A stretch of 7,512 bases of DNA from Bryobacterales bacterium (GTDB lineage: Bacteria > Acidobacteriota > Terriglobia > Bryobacterales > Bryobacteraceae): contig DNFG01000226.1 in the NCBI GenBank assembly GCA_003487005.1, positions 1 through 7,512 on the forward strand. The letters run 5' to 3'. Both the position numbers and the translations under genes were made by a program. The notes under the pieces are model-generated. The model had not been told where the DNA came from and did no database searches. It worked only from the letters and a program-made list of their open reading frames with translations. The first letter of the stretch is position 1, and each line of letters starts with the position of its first letter. Positions 1 to 5,685 of this stretch are shown here, piece after piece.

Positions 1-1622
1 CGGCGTCTTTCAAACAGAATGAGCCAGTCGCCGGGGCCGGGGGCCTTCACGGTGACTTCGGGCTCGCCCGGGAGGTCGGCGGGGGCCAGACGTTCGCCGT
101 TTCTGGGGTTGATGAAGGTGGCGCGGGCGCCTTTTTCGAAGGAGGAGAGGTCAAAGGTGGCGACAGGGTTGGCTGGCAGATAGGCGAGGGCGATACTGCC
201 ATCGGCGGTGCGGGCGGCGGGCACATAGTTGGTGAAACCTTCGTCGACCTGCACTGGCGCTGCAAGAGGGGCATCGGGTCGGAGCAGATGCCAGGGCAGG
301 CGGTCGAGGATCTCGACAAGGGCTTTCATGTGGGCGGCGCCGGGGTAATTGAGGCACTCCCGCCAGGGGTCGGCCTCGCCGGAGCGGGGGTGGTCGAGGG
401 GGACGGATTTCTCGCGGATCCAGGGCCAGACGCCGTGCGCGCCGTAGGTGATACCGGCAACCGGAGCGGCCAGGAGACTGTACCAGGCGGCGCGGCGGAC
501 GGCGAAGGCGTCGATCAGTTTGCCGTTATAGCTGACGTGAGCCTCGTAGTTGGGTTCGGCGTCAATGACGGGGCGGGCGGGTTCGAGGCGCCAGCCGAGG
601 GCGGGACCGCGATAGGCCTGCCACTGCCATTTGCGGGCGTCGCCGCCGTGCCCGGACTGGTAGGTCAAGTAATCGAGCCAGGGTTCGTCCTTCAGGGGTT
701 CCCAGGGTTCGTGAGTCCCACCCGGATGGAGGGTCACGGGGCGGCGGTTGAGGTCCGGGGGGAAGGTGAGGCGGCCGATTTCTTTCCAGCGGGCCGCGTT
801 CTCTTCGCCTCGGTAGTTTCCGTCGCCGCCGAGCATCCAAAGGGTGGAATAGGCGTGGTAGCGGGCGTTGATGTAACGGGCGAGTTCAGCCGCCTGCGCA
901 GGGGGGAGGACGGCGCCAGGGCTTTCGCGGTCGCGGGAGGTGAGAGCCCACAGCATGACGGGGATGGGCACAAGGCCTGCACGCCGGACAGCGGCGATCC
1001 GTTCGTCCATCCGGCGGAAAAAGATGGGGTCGATTTCGAGTTTGTCATTATTGAGCCTGAATGCAAGGCGCCCATTTTCGTCGGCGCGTCCCGCGCGCCA
1101 CTGGGTCATGACGAACTGGACGGCAGTGAAGCGCTGGGCGGCGCGGGCTTTCAGGTAGTCGGCCCATTCGTCGCGGGTCGCGAGCAGGGCGCCATTCCAG
1201 GCAGTGTCGGCGAGCCAGAACCAGGGAGTGCCGTCGGCGTGGGTGAAAAAGCGGCGGTCTGGCGACACGACGGGAGGGCCGTGGAGGTCGAGTGAGGTGG
1301 CTCCTTCGGGCTTCGCGGCGGTGAACTGGCCCGTCTTCCCGTCCAGAGCAGGGTCGGTCGAGGAAATCCGGTAACTGTACTGGCCGGAACGGAGTGGCTG
1401 GAATCGCACCTTGAAGTTTGCGCCGCCATCCCAGAAAGCCTCGACGGCGGTTTCGGCGCCGGCCGGCCCGGTAAAGGTGACTCGCGGCCGCAGCAGGAGG
1501 GGTGACTCAGGCGGTTTCGAGGCCTGGAATTCGGCCTCGAAGACCTGGTACACCGCAGGCGCGCCATCGAGAGCGGCGCTCGCCAAACACAGGCCCAAAG
1601 CGACCCAAAGTATTGATTTCAT
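1..1622 (-). CDS. Secreted apiosidase-like glycoside hydrolase (DUF5060 + DUF4038 + C-terminal Collagen_bind_2-like domain), 3' end cut by window
   Basis: Reads open for 540 codons from an ATG at 1622 to the window edge. A signal peptide (MKSILWVALGLCLASA, residues 1-16 or slightly more) implies export. Residues about 24-102 match a DUF5060-type beta domain (AFWDGG at 62-67, VRFQPLRSGQYSY at 72-84). Residues about 115-445 resemble the apiosidase-like TIM barrel (PF13204/DUF4038, related to GH140): HADGTPWFWLADTAW at 128-142, WMLGGDGN at 262-269, TLHPGG at 297-302, PVIDAEPNYE at 351-360, GITYGAHGVWPW at 390-401. The Asp in GGDGN and a Glu in DAEPNYE are my candidates for the catalytic acids. 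Residues about 460-540 look like the putative collagen-binding domain (PF12904) and end in GDWLILFERR, a typical terminus, so only a few codons are probably missing. Such enzymes remove side-chain sugars from glycans; the exact substrate cannot be read here. It is the second gene after the ThuA-like gene, 23 bases downstream. A GTG at 1649, overlapping that gene's stop codon as GTGA, is an alternative start that would add nine residues; I prefer ATG because of the signal peptide. Confidence 0.88.
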   Translation of the reverse strand, partial: MKSILWVALGLCLASAALDGAPAVYQVFEAEFQASKPPESPLLLRPRVTFTGPAGAETAVEAFWDGGANFKVRFQPLRSGQYSYRISSTDPALDGKTGQFTAAKPEGATSLDLHGPPVVSPDRRFFTHADGTPWFWLADTAWNGALLATRDEWADYLKARAAQRFTAVQFVMTQWRAGRADENGRLAFRLNNDKLEIDPIFFRRMDERIAAVRRAGLVPIPVMLWALTSRDRESPGAVLPPAQAAELARYINARYHAYSTLWMLGGDGNYRGEENAARWKEIGRLTFPPDLNRRPVTLHPGGTHEPWEPLKDEPWLDYLTYQSGHGGDARKWQWQAYRGPALGWRLEPARPVIDAEPNYEAHVSYNGKLIDAFAVRRAAWYSLLAAPVAGITYGAHGVWPWIREKSVPLDHPRSGEADPWRECLNYPGAAHMKALVEILDRLPWHLLRPDAPLAAPVQVDEGFTNYVPAARTADGSIALAYLPANPVATFDLSSFEKGARATFINPRNGERLAPADLPGEPEVTVKAPGPGDWLILFERR

Positions 1623-1645
1623 GGCTTTTGTCTTTCCGAATCGCT

Positions 1646-2467
1646 TCACGGCGCAGGACGCGGGCGCGGGGTGGCATCGCCGTTTGTCATTCTCATAGAC
1701 CACTTGACCGCTTCCAGCCACATTTTCTGGATGTCGGGCCGGTCCCAGCTTTCGATGGTGTGACCGAAACTGGAGAAGAAAACGCGGCCCTTGCCGAACT
1801 CCCGGACCCAGGTGACAGCGAAATCGCCGTCCTTGCGGCGGATGTTTTTGTTGGTCATGTCGAGCTTCGATTCATCGAGGCGCATCAGGACGCGAACCCG
1901 GTCGCGGGAGAACTCCTTGAACTGGTAGATTTCGTCGTAGATTGTGAAATTCGCTGGCAGGTGGGCGGAGGCGGGGTGGCTGCGGTCTTCGACGATCACA
2001 GGGGCCTGGAATGTGTTCCAGGGGTGGAGGTCAAAGTAGCCGCCGACCATTTCCCCGTACTCGGGCCACTTGTAGAGGGTGTCGCTGGCGGAATGGATGG
2101 CGATGAAGCCTTTGCCGTCCTGTTTGACGAAGGACATGAGGGCGGCGCGCTGTTCTTCGTCGAGTTTGAGTTCCCCGGAGGTATAGAAGGCGACGGCGTC
2201 GAAGTAATCGAGGTTTTTGGCGTTGGCGTCGAGTTTCTTTTTGGTGATGAGTTGGGTGTCGGTCCGGATGTAGGTGTCCCAGAGGCCGGACTCGACGCCG
2301 AGTTTCCAGAGCATGGCGAGGCCGTGGGAGGTGGCGTCGTGCTGGAAGCCTTCGACAGCGCCGATGGCGAGGAGGCGCTTCTTGGGCGACTGGGTTTGTT
2401 GGGCGGCGGCGGGACCGAGGCAGCCGGTCAGGAACAGGAAGAGACAGGCGAAACAGTTGAATTTCAT
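1646..2467 (-). CDS. ThuA-like domain lipoprotein
   Basis: A 273-residue protein with a lipoprotein signal: hydrophobic segment at residues 5-13 and lipobox LTGC at 13-16, so Cys16 would be lipidated. The following residue is Leu, with no Asp retention signal as defined in enterobacteria, so the outer membrane is the likelier destination. Residues about 31-258 form a trehalose-utilisation ThuA-like domain (PF06283, class I glutamine amidotransferase-like fold). Visible family features are AVEGFQHDATSHG (37-49), DYFDAVAFYTSGEL (87-100), GKGFIAIHSASDTLY (118-132), GGYFDLHPW (142-150), FAVTWVREFGKGRVFFSSFGH (216-236, with the conserved GKGRVF and terminal GH) and the closing ESWDRPDIQKMWLEAVKW. 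ThuA-type proteins are linked to sugar oxidation or catabolism, but the biochemical role of the exported versions is poorly defined. A ribosome binding site (GGAG, five bases before ATG) supports the start. It is the first gene of a probable two-gene operon with the downstream glycosidase. The C-terminus is a short Pro/Arg-rich tail (PRPRPAP). Confidence 0.9.
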   Translation of the reverse strand: MKFNCFACLFLFLTGCLGPAAAQQTQSPKKRLLAIGAVEGFQHDATSHGLAMLWKLGVESGLWDTYIRTDTQLITKKKLDANAKNLDYFDAVAFYTSGELKLDEEQRAALMSFVKQDGKGFIAIHSASDTLYKWPEYGEMVGGYFDLHPWNTFQAPVIVEDRSHPASAHLPANFTIYDEIYQFKEFSRDRVRVLMRLDESKLDMTNKNIRRKDGDFAVTWVREFGKGRVFFSSFGHTIESWDRPDIQKMWLEAVKWSMRMTNGDATPRPRPAP

Positions 2468-2472
2468 GGCTT

Positions 2473-2476
2473 CTCC
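2473..2476 (-). promoter_or_regulatory. Ribosome binding site of the ThuA-like gene
   Basis: On the minus strand GGAG is followed by AAGCC and the ATG at 2467, a five-base spacing. It fixes the start at 2467 and makes the lipoprotein signal peptide the true N-terminus. Confidence 0.7.
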
Positions 2477-2487
2477 GGTTGCCCGTC

Positions 2488-2493
2488 ATCATA
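2488..2493 (-). promoter_or_regulatory. Candidate -10 box (TATGAT) for the ThuA-glycosidase operon
   Basis: The minus strand reads TATGAT at 2493-2488, one mismatch from the sigma-70 -10 consensus. It would place the transcript start near 2481, leaving a leader of roughly 14 bases that still holds the GGAG. The hexamer about 17-18 bases upstream (TTAGTG or TTTAGT) is a poor -35, so the promoter is only a candidate. If it is used, its -35 region overlaps the start region of the divergent mrp gene. Confidence 0.35.
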
Positions 2494-2514
2494 ACACCGC
2501 CCCTTCGCTACACT

Positions 2515-2519
2515 AAAGG
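2515..2519 (+). promoter_or_regulatory. Ribosome binding site that favours the second ATG of mrp
   Basis: AAAGG lies nine bases before the ATG at 2529 but only three before the in-frame ATG at 2523. The spacing suits 2529 better. A TACACT at 2509-2514 resembles a -10 box, but it would put the transcript start almost at the start codon and remove this site from the message, so I do not call it. Confidence 0.45.
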
Positions 2520-2528
2520 TTTATGGGA

Positions 2529-3356
2529 ATGCCACCACCAGCAGACGCCCCCAAGCAACCGATCGAGGGGGTTCGCAATCTGATCACGATCGGCTCGGGC
2601 AAGGGGGGCGTGGGCAAGACGACGGTTTCCGTGAATCTGGCGATCGCACTGGCGGCATTGGGCCAGCGGGTCGGCCTTCTGGACGCGGATGTGTATGGTC
2701 CGAACGTGCCGTTGATGATGGGGATTCAGGATGCCCCGTACGCGGTGGAGGGCCGGATTCAGCCGATTGAACAGCATGGCGTCCGGCTGATGTCGATGGG
2801 GTTTCTGAATCCCGGTGACAAGCCGCTGATCTGGCGCGGGCCGATGCTGCACAGTGTGATGCAGCAGTTTCTGCGGCAGGTGGAGTGGGGCGATCTGGAC
2901 TATCTGCTGATCGATCTGCCTCCGGGGACGGGGGACGTGGCGCTCAGCCTGATTCAGACGGCGCCCATCACGGGGGCGGTGGTGGTGACGACGCCCTCGG
3001 AGGTGTCGCTGGAGGACGGGCGGAAGGCGGTGCTGATGTTCCGGCAGGTGAAGGTGCCGCTGCTGGGAATGGTGGAAAACATGAGCTATCTGGTGGCGCC
3101 GGGTTCGGGCGAGCGGATCGACGTTTTCGGCGAAGGCGGCGGGAAGCGGACGGCAGAAGCGATGGGGATCCCGTTTCTGGGCGAGTTGCCGCTGAACCCG
3201 AGGATCCGGATGGGCGGGGATTCGGGGCGGCCGATTGCGTTGTTGGGGGATTCCGATGCCGAAAGCCAGCCGTTCATGGACATGGCGCGGCAGATTTTGA
3301 AGGCGACCGAGGACGGAGCGAAGCCGAAGGGCCCGAGTATTTCGATCGAGGACTGA
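2529..3356 (+). CDS. mrp: Mrp/ApbC/NBP35-family P-loop ATPase lacking the Fe-S CXXC pair and the DUF59 domain
   Basis: A 275-residue protein (277 from the ATG at 2523). Known Mrp/ApbC proteins are soluble homodimeric ATPases that carry and transfer Fe-S clusters. Seen here: deviant Walker A GSGKGGVGKT (22-31, with signature Lys25 and Lys30), switch I DADVYGPN (52-59), Walker B/switch II YLLIDLPPGTGD (125-136), VVVTTPSEVSLEDGRKA (151-167), ENMSYL (183-188), and the C-terminal family block GIPFLGELPLNPRIRMGGDSG (213-233). Between them, where many relatives read YFVCPHCGERIDIFG, this protein reads YLVAPGSGERIDVFG. Both cluster-bridging cysteines are therefore replaced (Ala190, Ser193), and the whole protein contains no cysteine. 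Many bacterial Mrp proteins begin with a DUF59/MIP18 domain of about 80-100 residues; here only about 15-20 residues precede the P-loop strand, and no DUF59 frame lies upstream because that DNA belongs to a divergent gene. The family call is very secure; the cluster-carrier role is doubtful for this copy. It is transcribed alone and converges on the membrane-protein gene nine bases downstream. Confidence 0.95.
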   Translation: MPPPADAPKQPIEGVRNLITIGSGKGGVGKTTVSVNLAIALAALGQRVGLLDADVYGPNVPLMMGIQDAPYAVEGRIQPIEQHGVRLMSMGFLNPGDKPLIWRGPMLHSVMQQFLRQVEWGDLDYLLIDLPPGTGDVALSLIQTAPITGAVVVTTPSEVSLEDGRKAVLMFRQVKVPLLGMVENMSYLVAPGSGERIDVFGEGGGKRTAEAMGIPFLGELPLNPRIRMGGDSGRPIALLGDSDAESQPFMDMARQILKATEDGAKPKGPSISIED

Positions 3357-3365
3357 GGCGGAAGG

Positions 3366-3938
3366 CTACCCGGGGTTGTGCGCCGGACTGTCCGCGCCGG
3401 CTTGGGCCGGGGCTTGCCCGGATCTGCGGGCTTCGATGCGGAAGGTGCCGAAGGGGTGTCCGATCAGCATTTTGAGCAGGAGCGGGCCGATGACCAGGAG
3501 GCCGGGGAGGACAAAGACCGGCTCTGGGATGGCAAGACCCATCACGCCGAAGGCAAAATTCAGGGGGACGATGAGGAGTTCCAGAAAGAATGCCGCGACA
3601 CTCTGACGCCACCAGAGGAAGAAGGCGGTCTGGAGGCGGTGTAATCCGCGAAGGCGGGGCGGAGGCGCGAAGGGGGCCTCGGTCAGGATGACGAGTTCAA
3701 AGCCCCGGTAGAGGCGGGAGGCAAGACGGGGGACGAAGAGCCAGAGAGTGATCAGGGTACCTGCGAATGGCGCAGCGACCACCACCCAGGGGCTGAGCGG
3801 AATGGGCGGCAGGGGCACGAGGGCGGCGGCAAGTGCGAGAGCCGTGATCAGGATGAACAGAGTGAGCTGCGAGGGCCAATAAATGCGCCAATAGGCGCGC
3901 AAAGCTTCCGAATAACTGAGTTCAAAGCTCTCCGGCAT
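3366..3938 (-). CDS. Hypothetical four-helix membrane protein
   Basis: A 190-residue protein of no family I recognise. It opens with a polar, aromatic stretch (MPESFELSYSEALRAYWRIY). Four probable membrane helices follow at about residues 24-42, 49-69, 112-136 and 141-160, with a basic loop rich in Arg and Pro between helices 2 and 3 (71-111, including RLASRLYRGFELVILTEAPF). The tail (161-190) begins HPFGTFRIEARR and is then Ala/Pro/Gly-rich. By the positive-inside rule the Arg-rich loop and the basic start of the tail should both face the cytoplasm. The start is uncertain: a GTG at 3956 adds six residues, and neither start has a Shine-Dalgarno-like sequence. I chose the ATG. It begins 35 bases after the stop of the zinc-ribbon-like gene (17 if the GTG is used), so the two are probably co-transcribed. 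Codon use and length support a real gene; the function is unknown. Confidence 0.72.
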   Translation of the reverse strand: MPESFELSYSEALRAYWRIYWPSQLTLFILITALALAAALVPLPPIPLSPWVVVAAPFAGTLITLWLFVPRLASRLYRGFELVILTEAPFAPPPRLRGLHRLQTAFFLWWRQSVAAFFLELLIVPLNFAFGVMGLAIPEPVFVLPGLLVIGPLLLKMLIGHPFGTFRIEARRSGQAPAQAGADSPAHNPG

Positions 3939-3973
3939 GGAGCGAATACCGGCCACAGTGTATCAGGGGAAGA

Positions 3974-4270
3974 TCAGACCGATTCGGCCCGTTTTTCGCA
4001 ATCGGGGGAGCAGTAATAGTGGATTTCGCCGCCGGAAGTGCGTTTGATGGCAAGCGATTCGGAGGTGAGGGTGCCGCAGACCGGGCAGCGGTGGAGGGTG
4101 CCGCCGGCTTTGACTTTGGGGGGATTGCCGGGGCCGGGGGCGGGATGGGAGGCGCGGCTGGAGGCGCCGCCGGTGAAGAGTTTGGCGACGAGGCCGATGA
4201 CGGTGCGGAGGATGGAGATGGCGAAGATCGCGAGGATCAGGAAGCCGATCAGTCTGATAAATCCGGTCAT
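3974..4270 (-). CDS. Small one-helix protein with C-terminal four-cysteine zinc-ribbon-like domain (PP0621-like)
   Basis: A 98-residue protein. Residues 3-30 form a hydrophobic, uncleaved-looking N-terminal helix (FIRLIGFLILAIFAISILRT), followed by a Gly/Ser/Pro-rich linker (33-57). The C-terminal motif is CPVC at 62-65 and CSPDC at 87-91, the second preceded by HYY. The four cysteines (CX2C-X21-CX3C) would bind one metal ion, probably zinc. The layout of an N-terminal anchor plus a short Cys-rich tail resembles the PP0621 family and, more loosely, TRASH/YHS-type metal-binding motifs; I cannot separate these by eye. The molecular role is unknown; an anchored cytoplasmic-side metal-binding module is the most that can be inferred. 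No clear ribosome binding site precedes the ATG, which lies only 12 bases after the T-tract side of the upstream gene's terminator. It is probably co-transcribed with the downstream membrane-protein gene. Confidence 0.75.
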   Translation of the reverse strand: MTGFIRLIGFLILAIFAISILRTVIGLVAKLFTGGASSRASHPAPGPGNPPKVKAGGTLHRCPVCGTLTSESLAIKRTSGGEIHYYCSPDCEKRAESV

Positions 4271-4282
4271 GGAAAAGGGATG

Positions 4283-4316
4283 AAAAACGGGGCGCTTCCT
4301 GGAGGGAGGCGCCCCG
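4283..4316 (-). terminator. Intrinsic terminator of the secreted TPR protein gene
   Basis: On the minus strand a 12-pair GC-rich stem (arms 4316-4305 and 4299-4288, one C/A mismatch, five-base loop CTCCA) is followed at once by TTTTT (4287-4283). It begins 22 bases beyond the TAG at 4338. On the plus strand the hairpin has no T-tract after it, so it acts only leftwards. It lies just upstream of the next gene's start codon (4270), so expression of that gene requires read-through or a promoter inside the TPR gene. Confidence 0.8.
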
Positions 4317-4337
4317 GGTTGGATCCGCGTGAGCGGA

Positions 4338-5495
4338 CTACTTCTTCTTTTTCTTGCTGGAGCCCTTCTTGGAGTCGGGGTTGGTGTAGGAGGTTTCGAT
4401 GCTTGTGGTGAAGACGCTGAGGAGGCCTTTGGCGGCTTCGGCGTTGGCGCCGTTCGGTTCGAGTTCGAGGTACTTCTCGAGAGCCGGAATCATGCCTTCG
4501 GGGGCGACGGCTTTGTCGCCTTCCATGGTCATCCGGCCGGAGAGGACGTTGGCCTTGTAGTAGTAACAGTTGGCATAGGTGGGAGCGGCGGCGATGCACT
4601 TGTCAAATGCGGCCAGGGCGCCGTCGTCCTGGCGGTTATTGACCATGACCGCGCCGAGGTTGAAGTAGTAGCGTCCGGCGCCTGGGGGGTCCAGAGTGGC
4701 GGCCTTGTCAAGCATGGAGGCGGCTTCGTCGATTTTGCCCTGCTTGACGAGCATGAGCGCGTAGTTGTTGTAGATCCCGGCGTCGTCGGGCTTGATTTCA
4801 AGAGACTTCTGGTAGGCGGCGCCGGCCTTGGTGAAGGCTTCGTCGCGCGCGGGTCCGGTCTGGGTACCGGCCAGGCCTTCGTAGGCGGAGGCCATGTTGG
4901 CCCAGACAGCGAACTGCTTCGGGTCGAGTTCGGCGGCCTTGTCGAAGGCTGCGGTGGAAGTGGCGAAGTCCTTGGCCTGCAGGGCGGTCATGCCCTCATT
5001 GAAGGCGTCGTTCAGCTCTTTGTTCTTGGCCAGTTGCTGTTGCTGGGCCTTCATCTGCTTTTCCATGGCGGCGCGTTGTTCAGGGGTCATGTCGCGCTTC
5101 ATCTCTTCGGTCAGTTGACCGGATTCCATGGCTTTCTGCTGGGCCGCGCGCTGGTCGGCGATCTTCTTGAGGTCGAAGTTGATTTCCCGGGGTTCGCCCA
5201 TGTTGGCGCGGACGTTGTCGGCGGCGTCCATCATCTGATTATTGACGTGGCATTCGATGCGGTAAGTGCCGCCAATCTGCATGCCGGAGTAGATCCAGTC
5301 GCCGCGCCTGTTGGTTTTGGTCTGCCAACTTCCTTTGATGTCCTTGCGTTCGATCTTGATCACCGCGTTCTGGAGCGGCTTGCCATCGGGACCGATGACC
5401 TTGCCCATGAACGTGCCCATTTGGCCGAAGCTGAGCCCGGCCGAAACCAGAAGGGCTGCCGCCAGCAGGGCGGCGCGTTGCATCATCCGTTGCAT
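4338..5495 (-). CDS. Secreted TPR-repeat protein with N-terminal carboxypeptidase-regulatory-like domain
   Basis: A 385-residue protein. Its signal peptide is MQRMMQRAALLAAALLVSAG onwards, with likely cleavage near SFG-Q (24/25). Residues about 27-110 form a CarbopepD_reg/CNA-B-like beta domain (GKVIGPDGKPLQNAVIKIER, then TNRRGDWIYSGMQIGGTYRIECHV). Residues 111-160 are a charged, Gln-rich, probably helical linker. Residues about 161-350 carry four or five tetratricopeptide units with alternating Ala/Tyr positions and repeated AELDP, LEIKPDD, ATLDPPG and LELEPNGA boundaries. The tail is Lys-rich (SKKGSSKKKKK). TPR arrays bind partner proteins; in an exported protein this suggests a periplasmic or envelope scaffold, but no partner can be named. 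The start is supported by GGAGG 11 bases upstream and by the signal peptide; Met4 and Met5 are less likely. It has its own terminator, so it is monocistronic, and it is divergent from the receptor-like gene, which carries a domain of the same kind. Confidence 0.9.
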   Translation of the reverse strand: MQRMMQRAALLAAALLVSAGLSFGQMGTFMGKVIGPDGKPLQNAVIKIERKDIKGSWQTKTNRRGDWIYSGMQIGGTYRIECHVNNQMMDAADNVRANMGEPREINFDLKKIADQRAAQQKAMESGQLTEEMKRDMTPEQRAAMEKQMKAQQQQLAKNKELNDAFNEGMTALQAKDFATSTAAFDKAAELDPKQFAVWANMASAYEGLAGTQTGPARDEAFTKAGAAYQKSLEIKPDDAGIYNNYALMLVKQGKIDEAASMLDKAATLDPPGAGRYYFNLGAVMVNNRQDDGALAAFDKCIAAAPTYANCYYYKANVLSGRMTMEGDKAVAPEGMIPALEKYLELEPNGANAEAAKGLLSVFTTSIETSYTNPDSKKGSSKKKKK

Positions 5496-5506
5496 TTTGA
5501 AAGAGA

Positions 5507-5511
5507 CCTCC
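5507..5511 (-). promoter_or_regulatory. Ribosome binding site of the TPR protein gene
   Basis: GGAGG on the minus strand, 11 bases before the ATG at 5495. The spacing is at the long end, but later Met codons would be 20 or more bases away, so this supports 5495 as the start. Confidence 0.6.
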
Positions 5512-5620
5512 AGATCCTATACACAGCCTTCACACTTACCATACTACAGGCTAAGACGACTTAGAAAGACCCAAGGGTACACATTGAGGTCGAGGATTCA
5601 GACAGAGCGCGAGAGCGATG

Positions 5621-5641
5621 GTTGAGTCAACAACGTTTGAC
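5621..5641. promoter_or_regulatory. Candidate operator: cluster of TTGAC/GTCAA half-sites in the divergent intergenic region
   Basis: GTTGAGTCAAC (5621-5631) is an 11-base palindrome with a central G. It overlaps a second inverted repeat, GTCAA at 5626-5630 with TTGAC at 5637-5641, giving three related half-sites within 21 bases. It lies between the divergent TPR and receptor-like genes. The rest of the intergenic region (5496-5685) has no tRNA or other RNA gene I can recognise and no convincing -35/-10 pair in either direction. Such short palindromes occur by chance, so this is a candidate only. Confidence 0.3.
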
Positions 5642-5685
5642 CATTCAGTCATCGGCCTGACGTGAAGGCCCGGTACCCTAGAAGG

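Noticed and set aside
288..1295. 335-codon plus-strand open frame antisense to the glycosidase gene
   Set aside because: The product is a low-complexity Gly/Val/Ala/Glu mix with no domain pattern. The opposite strand encodes a continuous, recognisable three-domain enzyme. It is a GC-driven shadow.
1502..2494. 330-codon plus-strand open frame antisense to the ThuA-like gene
   Set aside because: It has no family motifs, no ribosome binding site and Val/Gly/Glu-rich composition, and it spans the end of one real minus-strand gene and the whole of another.
2509..2514. TACACT as a -10 box for mrp
   Set aside because: There is no acceptable -35 at 16-18 bases, and the predicted transcript start would exclude the ribosome binding site just upstream of the start codon.
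3357..3440. Terminator downstream of mrp
   Set aside because: GC-rich partial repeats occur, but no stem followed by a T-tract is visible on the plus strand.
4329..5564. 411-codon plus-strand open frame antisense to the TPR gene
   Set aside because: Its length comes from mirrored codon bias. The product is Gly/Val/Leu-rich without motifs, while the minus strand shows a signal peptide, TPR units and a matching ribosome binding site and terminator.
5560..5665. Possible tRNA or small RNA in the divergent intergenic region
   Set aside because: I looked on both strands for a T-loop GTTCGAATCC-type sequence, an anticodon arm and matching acceptor stems and found no cloverleaf. Only short palindromes are present.
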